64,000 nt of DNA from the NCBI GenBank assembly GCA_012934845.2, contig WNNJ02003760.1, forward strand, positions 1 to 64,000. Reading direction: 5' to 3'. Within the stretch, counting starts at the first letter, position 1, and each line of letters opens with the position of its first letter. Below, in pieces: positions 44,272 to 56,493 of the stretch. A model generated the notes under the pieces. It saw only the letters and a program-made list of their open reading frames with translations. It did not search any database and was not told the origin of the DNA. The position numbers and the translations under genes were made by a program. This DNA comes from Pomphorhynchus laevis (Eukaryota > Acanthocephala > Palaeacanthocephala > Echinorhynchida > Pomphorhynchidae).

Positions 44272-45847
44272 AATATAGAAACACTATTTCTACACATATT
44301 ATTTAATTAAGTAAATTATGAACATATTTCATTTTATTTAAGTAAAACGAATGGGAGCAAAAACATTACTACAATCAACGAAGGATTCCATTTATATTTA
44401 AAAATTAAAGATTAAACTAGGAACGAAATACATCTACTGCTTAATGAGAGAGCCAGTCACCTAATGATTCAAGTGATTCAAGTTAATAAATCATGCTTGT
44501 GATCATCATTTTATACTAGTGATTCACAATCGGAGTTTGGGAACTTCTAGACATTTCATTGCACATGGTTGCTTTTCTAAAATGAAGTAATCGGAAGCAA
44601 AATAAAAATTTATTTATTTTGAATTTTACCATTTAATTTTAGGATTTTAAGTTTTGAAATTTGAATTTATCATTTGATCGATATTCAATTTAAAACCAAG
44701 TATATAAATTCAATATCAATTCAAAAACCAGTTGGCTACCACATAATTATTTGCTCAACCTCAGTGGATATTAACTGGGTACCTTTGGAAAAAAAATTAC
44801 GTATAAATTTTAACATTATAATTTTATTTGAGTATTGTGGAATTATTATAGACTCAAGAAAAAAAGTTTTATTTTGTTAACAAAACGAATAGACATTATT
44901 TTAGTTTTATTACACATTACTGTTGATTGCATCAAGAGTAACGACGATACACTATTACTAAGATCACTTTATTACCTCACATATAAAATTATTTTTCTTT
45001 GAAATATAAATATTTAATTGAGAAACTAATAAATACTTCGTTTATTCTTTAATACCTATAGAAAAAAGAAAAATAAGGGGTAATTACGTTATTATATGGT
45101 GCAGAATTTTTACATCGACCTAGCAGCTACTAATTCACAAGTTTTATTGTGATTATGAATAGATTTTATTAAATATTTGTAAAATGTATAAGTTACAACT
45201 TGAAAAAGATTTAAACGATCGAAAGCTTGTTAACAAAATAAAACTTAATAAAGTAATTAACAAAATAGAGTAATTAATCCTTATTTTTTGTATTAAGTTT
45301 TATTTTGTTAACAAGCTTTCGATCGTTTGATCCTTTTAAGTTGTAACTTGAAAAGGATCTAAACGATCAAAAGCTTGTTTACAAAATAAATCTTTATTCT
45401 TTGAGTATATAATTCCATCAAAATACATAATATAAACTTTTATGGGCCACGAGCGTAACGTCGCATGTGGGGTGTGCGAAAGCTCCATATGGATTGACAT
45501 TAAACACAATTTTCGTACAAGTATATAGAGTATACAGAGTTATATACTCTATATAAGTATATAACTATACTCTATACAAGTATATATAGTTATATAGAGT
45601 TATATAGTATATAGAGTTCTTTTGTGAATTATAGATAGATTTTATTAAATATTTATAAAATGTATAAGTTGAAAAGCAGTTCTGAGATCCAAAAGGGATT
45701 CTATATTTCAAAAGGCTTAAGATTAAAATTGAGGTGAACTATATATATAAATATATATATATCCATATTATCAAATTGTTGCACTGCTGCTGGGACCCTC
45801 ACGGAGTACTCATATGTATTCATAAATATTAATACACCAGCTTTAAT
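44272..45847. mobile_element. Element X copy 1, 1576 bp, in LINE-F
   Basis: Bounded by the direct repeat AGAGAGATAT (44262-44271 and 45848-45857), which is a 10-bp target duplication within LINE-F coding DNA. The interior is AT-rich. A 58-bp inverted repeat (45191-45250 and 45291-45348; core GATCGAAAGCTTGTTAACAA) is followed by a third, direct copy (45346-45390), and a TATAGAG-type palindromic array lies at 45520-45619. The only frame, 44674-44880, resembles no known family. No terminal inverted repeats; class unknown. Confidence 0.75.
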
Positions 45848-45857
45848 AGAGAGATAT

Positions 45858-47571
45858 TAACTTTTACGAACCAATTAGGCATCCCAAAAGAGTAAAATTG
45901 CCGTCAGACTTGGTATGTGGAGGGTGAGTCCATTTTGTCTGCGTTGAGATAATTGCTTCTGTGTGGCCTATTAATTCGATTTTTTGTCAATTCATTGATA
46001 GTCCGATTTTTTCCAGCTTATTTGCAATCATGTTTAATGTGATAGCAACTGCCTTGGTTCACCTCCACTTATTCCATCGTCTAAATACCACTTGTTAAAA
46101 CCGATACCTTTAACCAAGTCGACTTTCCAAATAGTTGGTTGGATTGCCAGTGCGAAAAGGAATGGGTCCAGAGGGTCCCCTTGTTGTACTTTTGCTGACG
46201 ATGTAAGGCTTTTTGCTGCTCCAAATCGTAATTTTGATGGTTGCGAGTAGCACCATTTGATCCACGGTCCGATATAAGGTGCTTCAATGTCGACTGCGTC
46301 AATAAAGCATTGCCTGTCAACTGTATTAAAAGCGTTCGAAACATCCACTTTCGCCCATACCCAATTTTCCGAGGTGTGCATCTGTTCGTTCAATCGTCGA
46401 ACCTGGTTAATTATTAAATCTGCGCAATTTGCCACCACAACACCGACCTGTTGTGGTTGAAATATTTGAGTGAACTTATCGCGCATCTTCGTGCAAATAC
46501 ACTTTGCACACACCCTCCGTAACAATTCTCCTGCTGCTATTGGGCGTATGCCTCCATTTGGTTTTTCTATAGCGAAAAGATCTGCACCCGCAAAATATCG
46601 AGATATATCTACAGGAAGGTCTCCGGCTGCCATATAATTTATCAGATGTGTTAGGCGGCTGAGAAGCTTTCCAGACTGGTCCGGTGTGATCATGTCTTGT
46701 AGGTGTTCGGCTCTTAAACCCAGACAACCTGGTGACGATGCAGAGGGGAATGAGAAAATTGAATCACGAACGGTATCCGAATCGATGACAATACCGTGTT
46801 CTGCCGTTGGATTGAGGTTATAATACCTTTACCGGGTGGGTGCAAATCTGTGAGCTTACGGTGTGTCTGTTCTGTGAATGGCGCCAGCCGTGACGAAGAT
46901 ATTCGTTTCATTGCCTTGCCGAAGTTTCCCTGTCGCACAAGTTCGATTGTCATTATCTTTGATTTGTCGTGTTTATGTCGGGTCGTTTGTTGAGCACAAA
47001 CATACGTGAGAAAGGAAGTGTCAAACTGCCTGTTTTCGGCTGACTTTAGTGCATTCTCTATATGTTTTCGTACATTTCGGTGATCACCTGAATGAGCTGT
47101 TAGGCACACTTTTGCGAACCCCAAAAGACTAGTCCAGCTATATGGCGATTTATGTTCTAGTGCCTCCTCAATAAGATTGGTAAAAATGCGAGCTGCTTTA
47201 TTTCGTAAACTCCAAGGGATTCGTCTTACTGTCAGCGTAGGTGATGCCCAAATACGGTGAAGCGTTTCATATGCGTTCAAATTGTGGGAAACGTCGTTGG
47301 TCGAAGCCATTTCAGATCCTTTGTAGGTTTGACGTTCGGCTGTAAGTTTGACATGTGAGGAAATATTGGGTGTGTAATCAACAATCGAAACGCAGCTAGT
47401 GCCTGGGCACCGAATCCCAAAACTCTTGTGAAAACGCACATTTCCGAATTTTGTAAGTGCGATTGGCCTGTTACAATGCGGGCAAAATACCAAGCTTTGC
47501 CCCTTCCATTCGCCAAGGGGTTTCCGACGGTAATATGTTGTCGACGGCAATGTGTTATTAAATGTAATCAA
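45858..47571 (-). pseudogene. LINE-F copy 1, N-terminal zinc finger and RT
   Basis: 47571-46714 encodes the zinc finger FCPHCNRPIALTKFGNVRFH and an N-terminal domain (SLRNKAARIFTNLIEEALEH). No ATG precedes the finger in frame; a TGA lies just upstream. After one frameshift (about 46805) the RT runs 46740-46034: SPGCLGLRAEHLQDMI, FAIEKPNGGIRPIAAGELLR, motif A WAKVDVSNAFNTVDRQCF, motif B AKVQQGDPLDPFLFALAIQP, motif C FNKWYLDDGISGG. Sequence related to the palm end continues to 45858, where element X begins. The rest of the element is missing in this copy except a scrap at 44214-44261. Confidence 0.8.
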
Positions 47572-47752
47572 TTGTCATTAGCTGAGTCAATTGTAATTAG
47601 CTGTAATCAATTGTAATTAGCTGTAATCACTTTAACTGATTTCTTGTAATAGATTAATTTCTTCAAGAGTGTCCTCTATATGATATACTGGCAATTAGTG
47701 ATTTTCAATTTTTACAATTGTAAGTAGTTGTTAGTTAGCAGCTAGGAATTTC

Positions 47753-48195
47753 AATCTATAATCTAATTCTAATTCTATTGTCTGCTGAATATTTTAATCA
47801 AAACAATTTATTGCTCTTAATATGTCCTTTACATCAATTAAGTTATCACAAATAGCAAATGTATGATCGACATGTATAATCCACATAACAATTCCATCCA
47901 TCTTAGTGATATTATTTAATTGTCAATTTCTCATAATTCACTAAGAATAGTTGCTAGAGGATTTCCCATTGCGAGACCATCGTTTTGTTCATATACATCT
48001 TCATTAAATTCAAAAATTGTTTTATTTGTGCATAAGTTATTCGATCCACTCTTCAAAACCACTTTTCAAAGTTTAAAAGAGTCATCCGAATTTTCCTCTA
48101 ATAGTTTTGATGATTTAGGACACATTAGTGAACATTGAAACGATGTCAAATCTCTTTGCATTATACTTTTTGCATTATATTTACGGATCATTTGA
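47753..48195 (-). mobile_element. PLE-2 RT fragment (Penelope-like), copy 1
   Basis: Minus strand: YEQNDGLAMGNPLATIL (about 48000) then a palm piece MWIIHVDHTFAICDN with an altered active-site box, as in Penelope RTs (G-x-A-M-G-x-P-L; x-V-D-x-T-F). It ends exactly where LINE-F begins (47752). The matching copy at 60826-61268 shows that this PLE-2 is interrupted by LINE-F. Confidence 0.75.
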
Positions 48196-48609
48196 GAGAA
48201 ATGAATTCCCACTTAACGTGGGAAAATGTGATATTAATGATTAAATTTCCCTCGCGATTATTTTTTGATATGGTATATGAATATGTCATATATGATGCAA
48301 TAATAAGTCTTGCACAATGCTCCTTTTTATGAATTTTTGGGAGTAAGTACATAACCAGATTTCGCATTTTTCATAAACAAGTTCTTAAAATTTTATTATT
48401 ATTGAGTATAAGACTAATATATCAATTAAGACTAATATAACAATAAGACAACCAAGCAGATACCTATCTTCAACACAAATCTCCAAACAGTCGCTTACTT
48501 TCTACTGTCGTTTCCTATCAATTAAGCGATTTAAATTCATTTCAACCCAAAACCATTCAGAATTTCTCAGGATATCGTACAAATAATAATTCAGAAACTG
48601 CGTTTGTAT
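48196..48609. other. AT-rich spacer in the duplicated block
   Basis: No gene. Possibly decayed PLE-2 upstream sequence on the left. Repeated again at 61269-61682. Confidence 0.45.
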
Positions 48610-49560
48610 CCGACGTTTATGATAAAGTTGTTCACGGTACCCTTTCTGAGCATTATCCAGTTTATGCCGGTGCCCCACAAGGGTCTGAATTGGGTCCTCT
48701 GCTGTTTTGTATTTTCATCAACGATCTCCTTAGTGTAATAAGTTCGCATTCATTATTATTTGCAGACGATTTAAAAATTTGGAGAGCCATCAGGTCGGAT
48801 TATGACCGAAACATTCTTCAATCAGATATTGACACGGTTCTTAAGTGGTCACGTTCTAATGGTCTGTCTGTTAATGCCTCGAAGTGCACTTGCATGCACA
48901 TTCGATCACGTAATATTGTTCCAGTGCCGATATATCATCTCGGGGATCGAGTGATTAAATTGGTTTCGAGCTATAAAGATCTTGGCGTATGGATAACGGA
49001 TGATTTCTCCACTCGCAAAAACACTGAGTACATTTGTTCGAAGGCCATGCGTATGGTTGGTTTCCTTCGCCGATCATTCAGCTATGTGAGTCCACGTTAT
49101 TTTAGAGTTCTTGCAAACGCTTTTGTACTAAGCCATTTGTTATATGCTTCTCAATGTTCATACCATCGAACCGGAGATTAGATTACTCGACTTAGGAAGG
49201 TGCTACGTAGGCAACAAAGTCAGTACATTCTTTGAGATAACTTCCTTACGAGGACCGTCCTAGGTCTTTAAATATGCAGTCGTTATGTGATATTCGTGAC
49301 TCGCGGGATCTGTGTCTTGTATGGGAGGAATTTCACAATGAACACCATGTGTTGCGTGAGCTCTTCAACATTCGATCAACTCGAGTTTTGCGAGGTCACT
49401 CGTTTTATCTTAGTCGCCGACGAATAGTACATTCTAGGACGATTCAATTTGGACAGCGAATAATAAATTAATGGAATCGTTTAAGCGATTATATTGTAAA
49501 TGCGGCAACTCGTGAGCTCTTTAAACGACAGATTATTTTAAATTCTTGACTGATTTGTTT
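48610..49560 (+). mobile_element. LINE-C copy 2 (CR1-like), 3' half
   Basis: Starts just before motif B (YPVYAGAPQGSELGPLLFCI). Motif C is HSLLFADDLKIWRAI, then LQSDIDTVLKWSRSNGLSVN and VIKLVSSYKDLGVWITDDFS. The frame 48690-49181 ends in a TAG; beyond, after further frame breaks, the family tail WNRLSDYIVNAATRELFKRQ ends at about 49545. Closest to LINE-C copy 1. 5'-truncated and dead. Confidence 0.8.
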
Positions 49561-49669
49561 TTGTTTTACTCTTTTTTATTTTGACTATCGATTTGCCAGT
49601 AACTCTGAGCTATGCTCGTAACGTTGTCTACATAATAATTGGCGTCCAAATCTATTATCGCTACCGTTA

Positions 49670-50590
49670 TGCAATAAAAAAGATTTATTTTAACGTGGCA
49701 AATGCGTGCCAGCGCACGCTTACATGACCACAACAAAACAAAAATGTAAATCATGTGTCGAGAAGGTGTGAACCGAGGAGGTGTTTGAATGTGATAAAGG
49801 AGGGAGCGCGGCGGACGTCTAGAGGGAGTTAATTTTAGGCAAATGAAGCGGCAACGCGGAAGGATCGGAGACCATAGTTGTTGGAGTAATTGGGAAGTAG
49901 AGTACGAGGGAATGATGGGAACGCAGCGATAGCGAGCTGGGGCGAGTGTCGTCTAAGAAACAAAGGTTGATGAACGATGAGGAGCCGACAGTGATGAGCC
50001 GAAAAGTTAAGAGAAGAATGCGGAGTTTGATGCGGATGTGGATGGTGGGCCAGGAGAGTTGGGCAAACTATGTGGATGTGTGGTCGAAGCGACGGAGACG
50101 AAAGAGCACTCGTACAACGGTGTTGATTATTCGTTATAGGGGCAGGATGATGGATTTTGGAGAATTGGCGAAACGGCTAAGGCAGTAATCGATTTTAGGG
50201 AAAAGAAGCGATGAAAGAAGAGACATACAAGAACGGAAGTCTATAAGGAGGCGGAAACGCCGGATGTCACGGAGAATTAAGTTAGACGAGTGGACCTTGT
50301 CATGGACGAAGGGTTTAAGAGAAATGTGATCATCGAAATTCAAGCCTAAGAAAGTGAGAATGTGTACTATGGGGATGATCAATGAGGCAAGGAGGTTTAC
50401 GGGGGAGGATCTACATTATTTTATACTTGTCTGGGTTTAGAACGAGATGGAGATTAGAGAGACGTTTGTAGATAGAAGAAAGACAGTTGGAGGCAGAAAT
50501 GCCGATATCGTGTATGCGATGTGCGGGTGCATGAGCATAGATGATGATGTCATTCGGGGAATTGCATGACGTTAAAGGAGAAAGGTTTGA
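49670..50590 (-). mobile_element. LINE-A copy 3, cut at the duplication edge
   Basis: Minus strand: NDIIIYAHAPAHRIHDIGIS (motif C, where copy 1 has YADDILIYAHAP, so one catalytic Asp is lost), LNPDKYKIM, TFLGLNFDDHISLKPFVHDK, LLFPKIDYCLS, then the tail LPLDVRRAPSFITFK and a 3' UTR. Cut at 50590, where copy 4 continues upstream. Confidence 0.8.
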
Positions 50591-50598
50591 GAACAAGA

Positions 50599-50685
50599 GA
50601 ACTCTATTTACTATATAACTCTATATAACTATATATACTTGTATAGAGTATACTTATATACTTATATAGAGTATATAACTCTATA
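50599..50685. repeat. 87-bp inverted copy of an element X segment at a duplication junction
   Basis: Reverse complement of 45533-45619 with about three mismatches (shared GTATAGAGTATA and ACTCTATATAACTATATATA cores). It sits exactly between the right end of the 6.4-kb block and the left end of the 1.4-kb block. Confidence 0.85.
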
Positions 50686-50985
50686 GGTGATTATTCAACC
50701 TGACACGTACTGAACTGAAGTTATAAATTGGTACGACTGCACGGGTACATGTCAATCGGTTGTTTACCGCAGCACATTGAGATTTTTAATTTGACGTGGA
50801 TCGACATATCGTAGGAAAGTCACTACGTTTTCCACATCTGAAACAAGTGGCGTCTCTTGCTGGGCATTGTGATCTCCGATGAACATCTCTTCCACAAAAA
50901 TTGCATTTCCGTGTATCTCTAGAATTGACTAGAATCTCACGTCTTCTCATGGATGCCGACAACGTGTCACTGGTTTCTTATTATT
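50684..50985 (-). mobile_element. Gypsy-type fossil 3: short gag-end piece
   Basis: Duplicate of the zinc-knuckle region of fossil 2; only about 300 bp remain, cut at the inverted insert on its left. Broken. Confidence 0.8.
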
Positions 50986-52092
50986 AGGAGTTACATATTA
51001 AGTTTTTTAATAATAATCAATCTTAATTCCTTATTGTTCGTATCTCGTTTAATAAACTTTTTACTAAATGTTATAACTAAACAAGACTGGGATAATTAAA
51101 ACTTAAGGCCCAGTTCAATTACCTATTAAGTATTAATTATAAACTTTCTGTATTTATATTTAATAATGAAATTGTTAAATAAAAAACAAATTTGAAAAAT
51201 GAAATAGTAGCTTTCAAATTAGCTTTCATTTTTTTTTAGAATTTACTATGTACATTCTTTATGTCATTATAATATGACATCTTTACGATATAAATTAATA
51301 GTAGTTTTAGTTAATGTTAATTTAATGTTTATATCTAGATATACACCTTCTTTATCATTAATATTGGTTTTGTTAAGAATAAGGCTTTCTGGATAAATTT
51401 TTTCACTAATTGAATAAAAATTATCAGAATTAAATACACATATATCATCAATATATCGAAACATATTTGTTATTTTTATATAATTTCGATTTATTTTTTA
51501 AACAGTTATGAACAAATTCATATTCTATAAAGCTTAAAAACAGGGCAGCTATTATTAATCTACTGTTACCTACCATTTTATCAGCTTTTACTTGCTTCTA
51601 CTTTAAAATAATTTTGATGTTTCAAAATATTTATGGCTCCTATTAATTCAATTTTATCCATATATTTATACTTACTTATTATACTTACTTATACTTACTT
51701 ATTCTGATACAACATCTGTTATTTATTAGTCAATTCATAAAAATGACTTTTATTTTAAATTTCAATTTTTTATTTTTACTTGATTTAAATTATAAAAAAT
51801 CTTATAACAATTATTTATTTTATTATTTAATTATAAAATTTAAATTTAGCATTATTAGTTTTGTTTACTTTATAATTATATTAAATACGTAGACTCAGTT
51901 AGCTGATTTGATGGTTTAATTTTTGTTAGATGGGAGTTAAAATTGTTATAACATATATGTATATCTATTTCCAAAAATAAGGTTAGTTAATTTTTCTGAT
52001 GCTTCTTTAATATCTGCAAAATCTAAATTTCTATAAAGTGTGAAAAACTCGTAAGTATTAACATTTTGAATATTTATTCCTTTTATATGTTC
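50684..52092. repeat. 1.4-kb duplicated block, copy 2
   Basis: Second copy of 40953-42363. It holds a short Gypsy-fossil end (50684-50985) and PLE-1 copy 4 (to about 52290). PLE-1 continues beyond 52092, so this copy keeps the original right context. Confidence 0.9.
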
Positions 52093-52290
52093 TAAAAATT
52101 CTTTTGTGAAATTAATACAGAAATAGTGTTTTATACCAGTATTAATTTAGATTTCTTTACATAATTTTTTAAGTGTGTTTAAATTACTTTTAATATCTTA
52201 TTCAAATAAACAAAGAGGAGTTTTAATTAACATTAAAAAGCATTACATATGAACCATGGTTTTATTTGATTTTGATGTAAATTATATGTA
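51190..52290 (-). mobile_element. PLE-1 copy 4, with the same nested PLE-1 end
   Basis: As copy 3, with the nested plus-strand terminal block at about 51700-51912 and the YIDD box at 51464 (MFRYIDDICVFNSDNFYSIS). It extends about 200 bp further upstream, to the region before LYRNLDFADIKEASEKL. Confidence 0.75.
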
Positions 52291-52659
52291 ATATTATATT
52301 TTCGATATTACATTATCTTTAAAATATTATAGTCAAAAAATGAAATATCTTAAGCGAGAATTTTGAACCAAAACCTTAAAACATTGCAGCTCCTCACAAT
52401 GACCTCTAATCCTTATTCTGATATATTATTTATTTATTAGTCAATTCATTATAATTTACATTTATATTAAATTTTAATTTTAAATTTTAACTTGATATAA
52501 ATTATTAAGTTTTATATAAAATTTTTGTAAACATTCTTTTGTAAAATTCATAAATACTGAAATAGTGTTTTAAACACTATATATAGTGTTTTAATTTCTA
52601 AACACTATATAGTGTTTTCATTTCGATTACTTTACGAATAATAATTAAGAATAATAATA
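52291..52659. other. AT-rich DNA with a degraded PLE-1 end
   Basis: At about 52390-52440, GCAGCTCCTCACAATGACCT and ATCCTTATTCTGATAT resemble the junction of the hammerhead-like motif and terminal block of PLE-1 copy 2. No gene. Confidence 0.5.
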
Positions 52660-52900
52660 ATTTTAATAATAATATAGAATAAGACTATCTTGATATATTT
52701 GTTCACTTATTGAATAAAAATTATTAGAATCAAATACAAATATATCATCAATATATCTAAGCATATATTTCAAACGTTAATATAGATTTATTTTTTAAAC
52801 AATTAAAATATGTATCTATTAAATTATTTAAATAATTTTGAAGAGAATCAATATCATTACATATTATAGCAATTCTTAAAATTTCCTCCTGATGGCATTT
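52660..52900 (-). mobile_element. Rearranged PLE-1 fragment
   Basis: On the minus strand the C-terminal piece ILRIAIICNDIDSLQNYLNN comes first and is followed, not preceded, by the palm piece YIDDIFVFDSNNFYSISE. The order is inverted relative to intact copies, so the fragment has a head-to-tail junction inside. Confidence 0.65.
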
Positions 52901-53417
52901 ATACCTAATTCATATTTCAATATCATTCTTTAAGAATAAATCGCTGTAATACTGTAGCTGCTGGATATAAGGGACGCAATGCTACTAGGATAGAGGTTAT
53001 AAAAATGTTGGATTGTTAAATTTCAAGATTAAAATGTAGCGACTTAAAAGTGAGCATGACTTTAGTGCATTATTGAATTTACGAATGAATCAATTCAACG
53101 AAAAATAAAATTCATACTTTAAAATTTATTATTCTTAAGTCATATTATTTCTCAGACGATTATTTCTGATTTTGATTTGCTGTAAATGTTTCCGCGCTAT
53201 TTGACCTGTTAAATGTTTGCTTACGAAGGTCGCTGACTCTGTGGTGATCAATAGATTGGGTGCTGGTTGTGCGGGTTATTGATTCCATACTAAATTGAAT
53301 TTGTTTCTTAGCGTCCATCGATATGATGTTCCCTGTATCTGCATTGATAACTATTAAGGCAGGAATACTTGCAACACTGAACTTCGATACTAGTGAATCC
53401 TAAAACAAGAAATAATT
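52901..53417. other. Unassigned AT-rich sequence
   Basis: A moderately GC-richer patch at 53160-53400 contains no long frame or recognised motif. Confidence 0.4.
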
Positions 53418-54420
53418 TTAAATAGTTGATAAATAATTATTGAAGCTGGATCACGGGAAAGAAGAAATTATTTTTGATATTTCGCTAATTTCTGTTAAAA
53501 ATATATAGGAAAAAAATAGGTAACATAACCTGTCAGAAATATTTAAACTATGATACAACATTATTATTCATGCAAGTTTAATTTTTTTCTATTATCATAA
53601 CATAATAATGATGGAGTTGTTTATAAAATTTCTTGTTTAGAATGTGATAAAATATGTGGGTCAAATAGATCAACCATTATAGACTATTTTAGAACAACAC
53701 AAATGCTCACATAAAAAGGGATTTTAAATAGTTGATACTGATCCATTATTGATAAATAATTATTAAAGCTGGATCACAAGAAAAAAGAAATTATTTTTGA
53801 TATTTCGCTACCTTCAGAATGAAGTTAAGTCAATTTAGCTAACTTCAGCATCTTCAGAATGTAATTTGTAATGAATGAAAATGAAAATTTCATTTAACGT
53901 TTTGTTCAATTTAATGGTATGATTAGAATTAGACGCTTACATTTAATAATGAGTTTCTACCTGATTATTAAAGATGAAATCAAATAACGACTTTGTAAAT
54001 AAAAAAAATTTTAAATTTAATTTTTGTTGATTTTTATTGCCTCTAAAATTATTATTCTTTAATTTATAGCTAAACTTATTGTAAAGAAATTTAAAGACGA
54101 TCTTAATAGTTCCTTGTATCCTTATTAATAGTTTCCCGTTATGACCTATAATTTGTATTAGAATAATCTTTTTTAATATTTAAAGTTAAGTCAAGTTTAT
54201 TATTCGGCATAGAAATAAATAAATTGTATAAACATAAATAAAATCCATAAACATAAATAAATTCGTTTAAAATCAACTTTTATGTATTGACTAATAAATT
54301 TTAAATAGTTGACACTGATCCATTATTGATAAAGAATTAATGAAGGTGGATCACAGGAAAGAAGAAATTATTTTTGATATTTCGCTAACTACTCTTAGCA
54401 TCTTCAGAAAATTACCAAGT
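53418..54420 (-). mobile_element. Three PLE-2 tail repeats in a row
   Basis: Units at about 53418-53510, 53722-53830 and 54300-54420 share TTTTAAATAGTTGA, AGCTGGATCAC and TTATTTTTGATATTTCGCTA in the same orientation, 300-580 bp apart. The rightmost follows the PLE-2 coding end. The others look like further 5'-truncated PLE-2 ends. Confidence 0.65.
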
Positions 54421-54599
54421 AATTTTCTGAAGTTACCATAATTTTCTAATATTAGTATTATATATTATATAATATTATATTCTAATATTAATAATATTTT
54501 CTAATATTTATTAAATGTAATATAAAGTTTATTTTAATTTGTATTAGAATAATCTTTTTTAATATTTGAAGTTACGTCAGCTATATTATACGGCATAAA

Positions 54600-55343
54600 A
54601 ATATTGGAGTTTTTATGAATGTACTAAGCCTCGAGAAATTTTCTATTTAAACAATTGGTTTCTTTTGCTAAAAAAGCAGTATTATTATAGTCAATATTGT
54701 GATCTAAATTTAAACTATGGTATACAATAGCGCAAGTTAGGTCCCTTTTGAGTGAGTATTTTTGTTGTTTTATTCTAGTCTTTAATGGTTGGCCTGTTTG
54801 ACCCACAAATATTTTATCGCATTCTAAACAAGAAATTCAATAAACAAATCCATCATTATCAAGTTTGGGTTTCTTTTTCAAAATATTGTGTAACTTCGGT
54901 ATTTTACTATTATATGAAGCAATATTTGAAGTTATCAATGTTTTGTTGTTTGAAGCAAATCTTTTGAAATTAATATTCCAAAAATTATTTATAAACGGTA
55001 ATCATATGTATTTCTTTTCTCTTTCTTGGCCAAAAACAAATTGTTTATCCTTTTTGGTACTTTTGTAGAAAGCCTTTTTAATTGGCCCATTACGGAAAAC
55101 CGTTTTTATCCAATAGAATTCTAATTATCTTATTATTTGTTTCAAGTTCATTTATATCGGAAACAAGCATCTTACTTCGTAAAAACAAAGAATTGGCTGC
55201 ATATATTTTCCAATAGGTTGGGACATTGGTATTCCACGAAACAATATTAAAATTATTTGAATTTTTATAATAAACGGATGATTTTAAAATATCATTTGAT
55301 GTTCTACTAACGGCGAAATCTAAAAATGTAAATCTATAATCTA
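54600..55343 (-). mobile_element. PLE-2: RT thumb, linker and GIY-YIG endonuclease
   Basis: Minus strand: FTFLDFAVSRTSNDILKSSV (right after the LINE-F insertion), PTYWKIYAANSLFLRSKMLV, NELETNNKIIRILL, then about 54840-54624: ECDKIFVGQTGQPLKTRIKQ, AIVYHSLNLDHNIDYNNTAF. V-G-Q-T-x-x-P-L-x-x-R-I is the GIY-YIG-type endonuclease signature of Penelope elements. It is the 3' half of the element whose RT palm lies at 60826-61268. Frame broken in the linker. Confidence 0.8.
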
Positions 55344-55450
55344 TTTATCTAATAATCTAAGTCAAAGAAATAGTTAACTTCTTCGTATAATGTCCATAAT
55401 CGATAGCGTTAGACTTCCTCCTCTTCGTTATCACTACTTTCAGGTAGCGC

Positions 55451-56320
55451 CTAATCATCTAGAATATCCAAATCAACCGATCCACTGACAACTAGCCGGC
55501 CTTTTTCCGGTATCATCTGTTTGTTTATAGTGGGCGTGATTATTTGATCTGTTTCACAAAAGTCAGTTAATAATTCTGTTTCATAATTAAAACTTCCGTC
55601 CGATTCATGATTATCACTATTTGCGTTCGATAAACTGTCAGTTAATTCAGAATCAGATAATGTATGTACGTCATGTGTCATATAATCGACGGTCTGTTTA
55701 CAAATTTCGGTTTCCGGCTGTGAGTTTATAGGTAAAGATTCAGGATCATTAGCGTCGTTATTATTTGATGAATTGTCACATTGTTGCAGAAAGGTGTCAA
55801 AATGTGGCTTAATTTTGCTTGAAAGACTTTGGGGCTTTACTGTGATTGCAGAGCTCAATACTTTTAGTGTGAATTTTCCGTTTTCTTCTATAAGTGCACA
55901 ATCTCTGTAGGAACACAATTTATGAGTTCCTGTAAAAACTGACGTATCGACACTGGATCCTGGTATATAAGCTAGCGTGACAATTACTTCATTAGTATTG
56001 TTAAATTCAATGTATCCAGGAGCGGACTGATCAATTGACGATGGAAGAGAGTCAACTGCCAGATTAAGTGCCTGGAAGGGGTTCATTCTCCGTGTGGAAT
56101 TCTCCATTATGAGGTTAGCGATCTCGTAATACGGTCGGTTTAACATATCAATGCTAGATAATATAGCTTTTGAATTTCCTCTCATGAGTGCTATTGATAT
56201 TCGTTGAAAGAGCTGTGCAGATGCGATGCTGTATGGTATAGATGATCGAATTGCTAAGTATCGGGCGATTCGTCTGATGATTTTCTCCCCTTCTATATTC
56301 CAGCCGCCGTAACACTCCAA
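55451..56320 (-). pseudogene. LINE-F copy 2: end of RLE domain and acidic tail
   Basis: 289 codons. CYGGWNIEGEKIIRRIARYL and RISIALMRGNSKAILSSIDM close the nuclease region and align with LINE-E. About 200 residues of Asn/Asp/Ser/Glu-rich sequence follow, ending SVDLDILDD. No domain was recognised in the tail. It is separated by a frameshift (about 56325) from the upstream nuclease core. Confidence 0.8.
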
Positions 56321-56493
56321 ACTGCAGGTATGAAGTTATATCCCGCCTCATTCATTTTAGCACGGTACTTTCTATATTTGACCGATGATGCGTACTGCGC
56401 AGCTGCGTAACCAGGCACATAAGCTGACTGGCGAAGAAAAGATTTCTGTAGTGGATGTGTTACCGCGAAGTCTAAAGCATCTGAAGGATCCCC

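Larger units (their letters stand above)
44214..50590. repeat. 6.4-kb duplicated block, copy 1
   Basis: Aligns end to end with 57286-63663 (offset 13072-13073). I count about 30 differences by eye. The left 5.6 kb carries about 15 of them; the right 0.8 kb (LINE-A part) about 15-18. Both edges cut elements (LINE-F left, LINE-A right) that continue past the edges of copy 2, so copy 1 is the derived one. Confidence 0.95.

Noticed and set aside
45520-45619. TATAGAG-type palindromic array considered as a replication origin or satellite
   Set aside because: It is a short AT palindrome within element X; no array extends beyond about 100 bp.
44214-50590. Duplicated block as a composite DNA transposon or LTR-bounded unit
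   Set aside because: Block edges fall inside LINE-F and LINE-A, with no terminal repeats or target duplications, so this is rearrangement rather than transposition.
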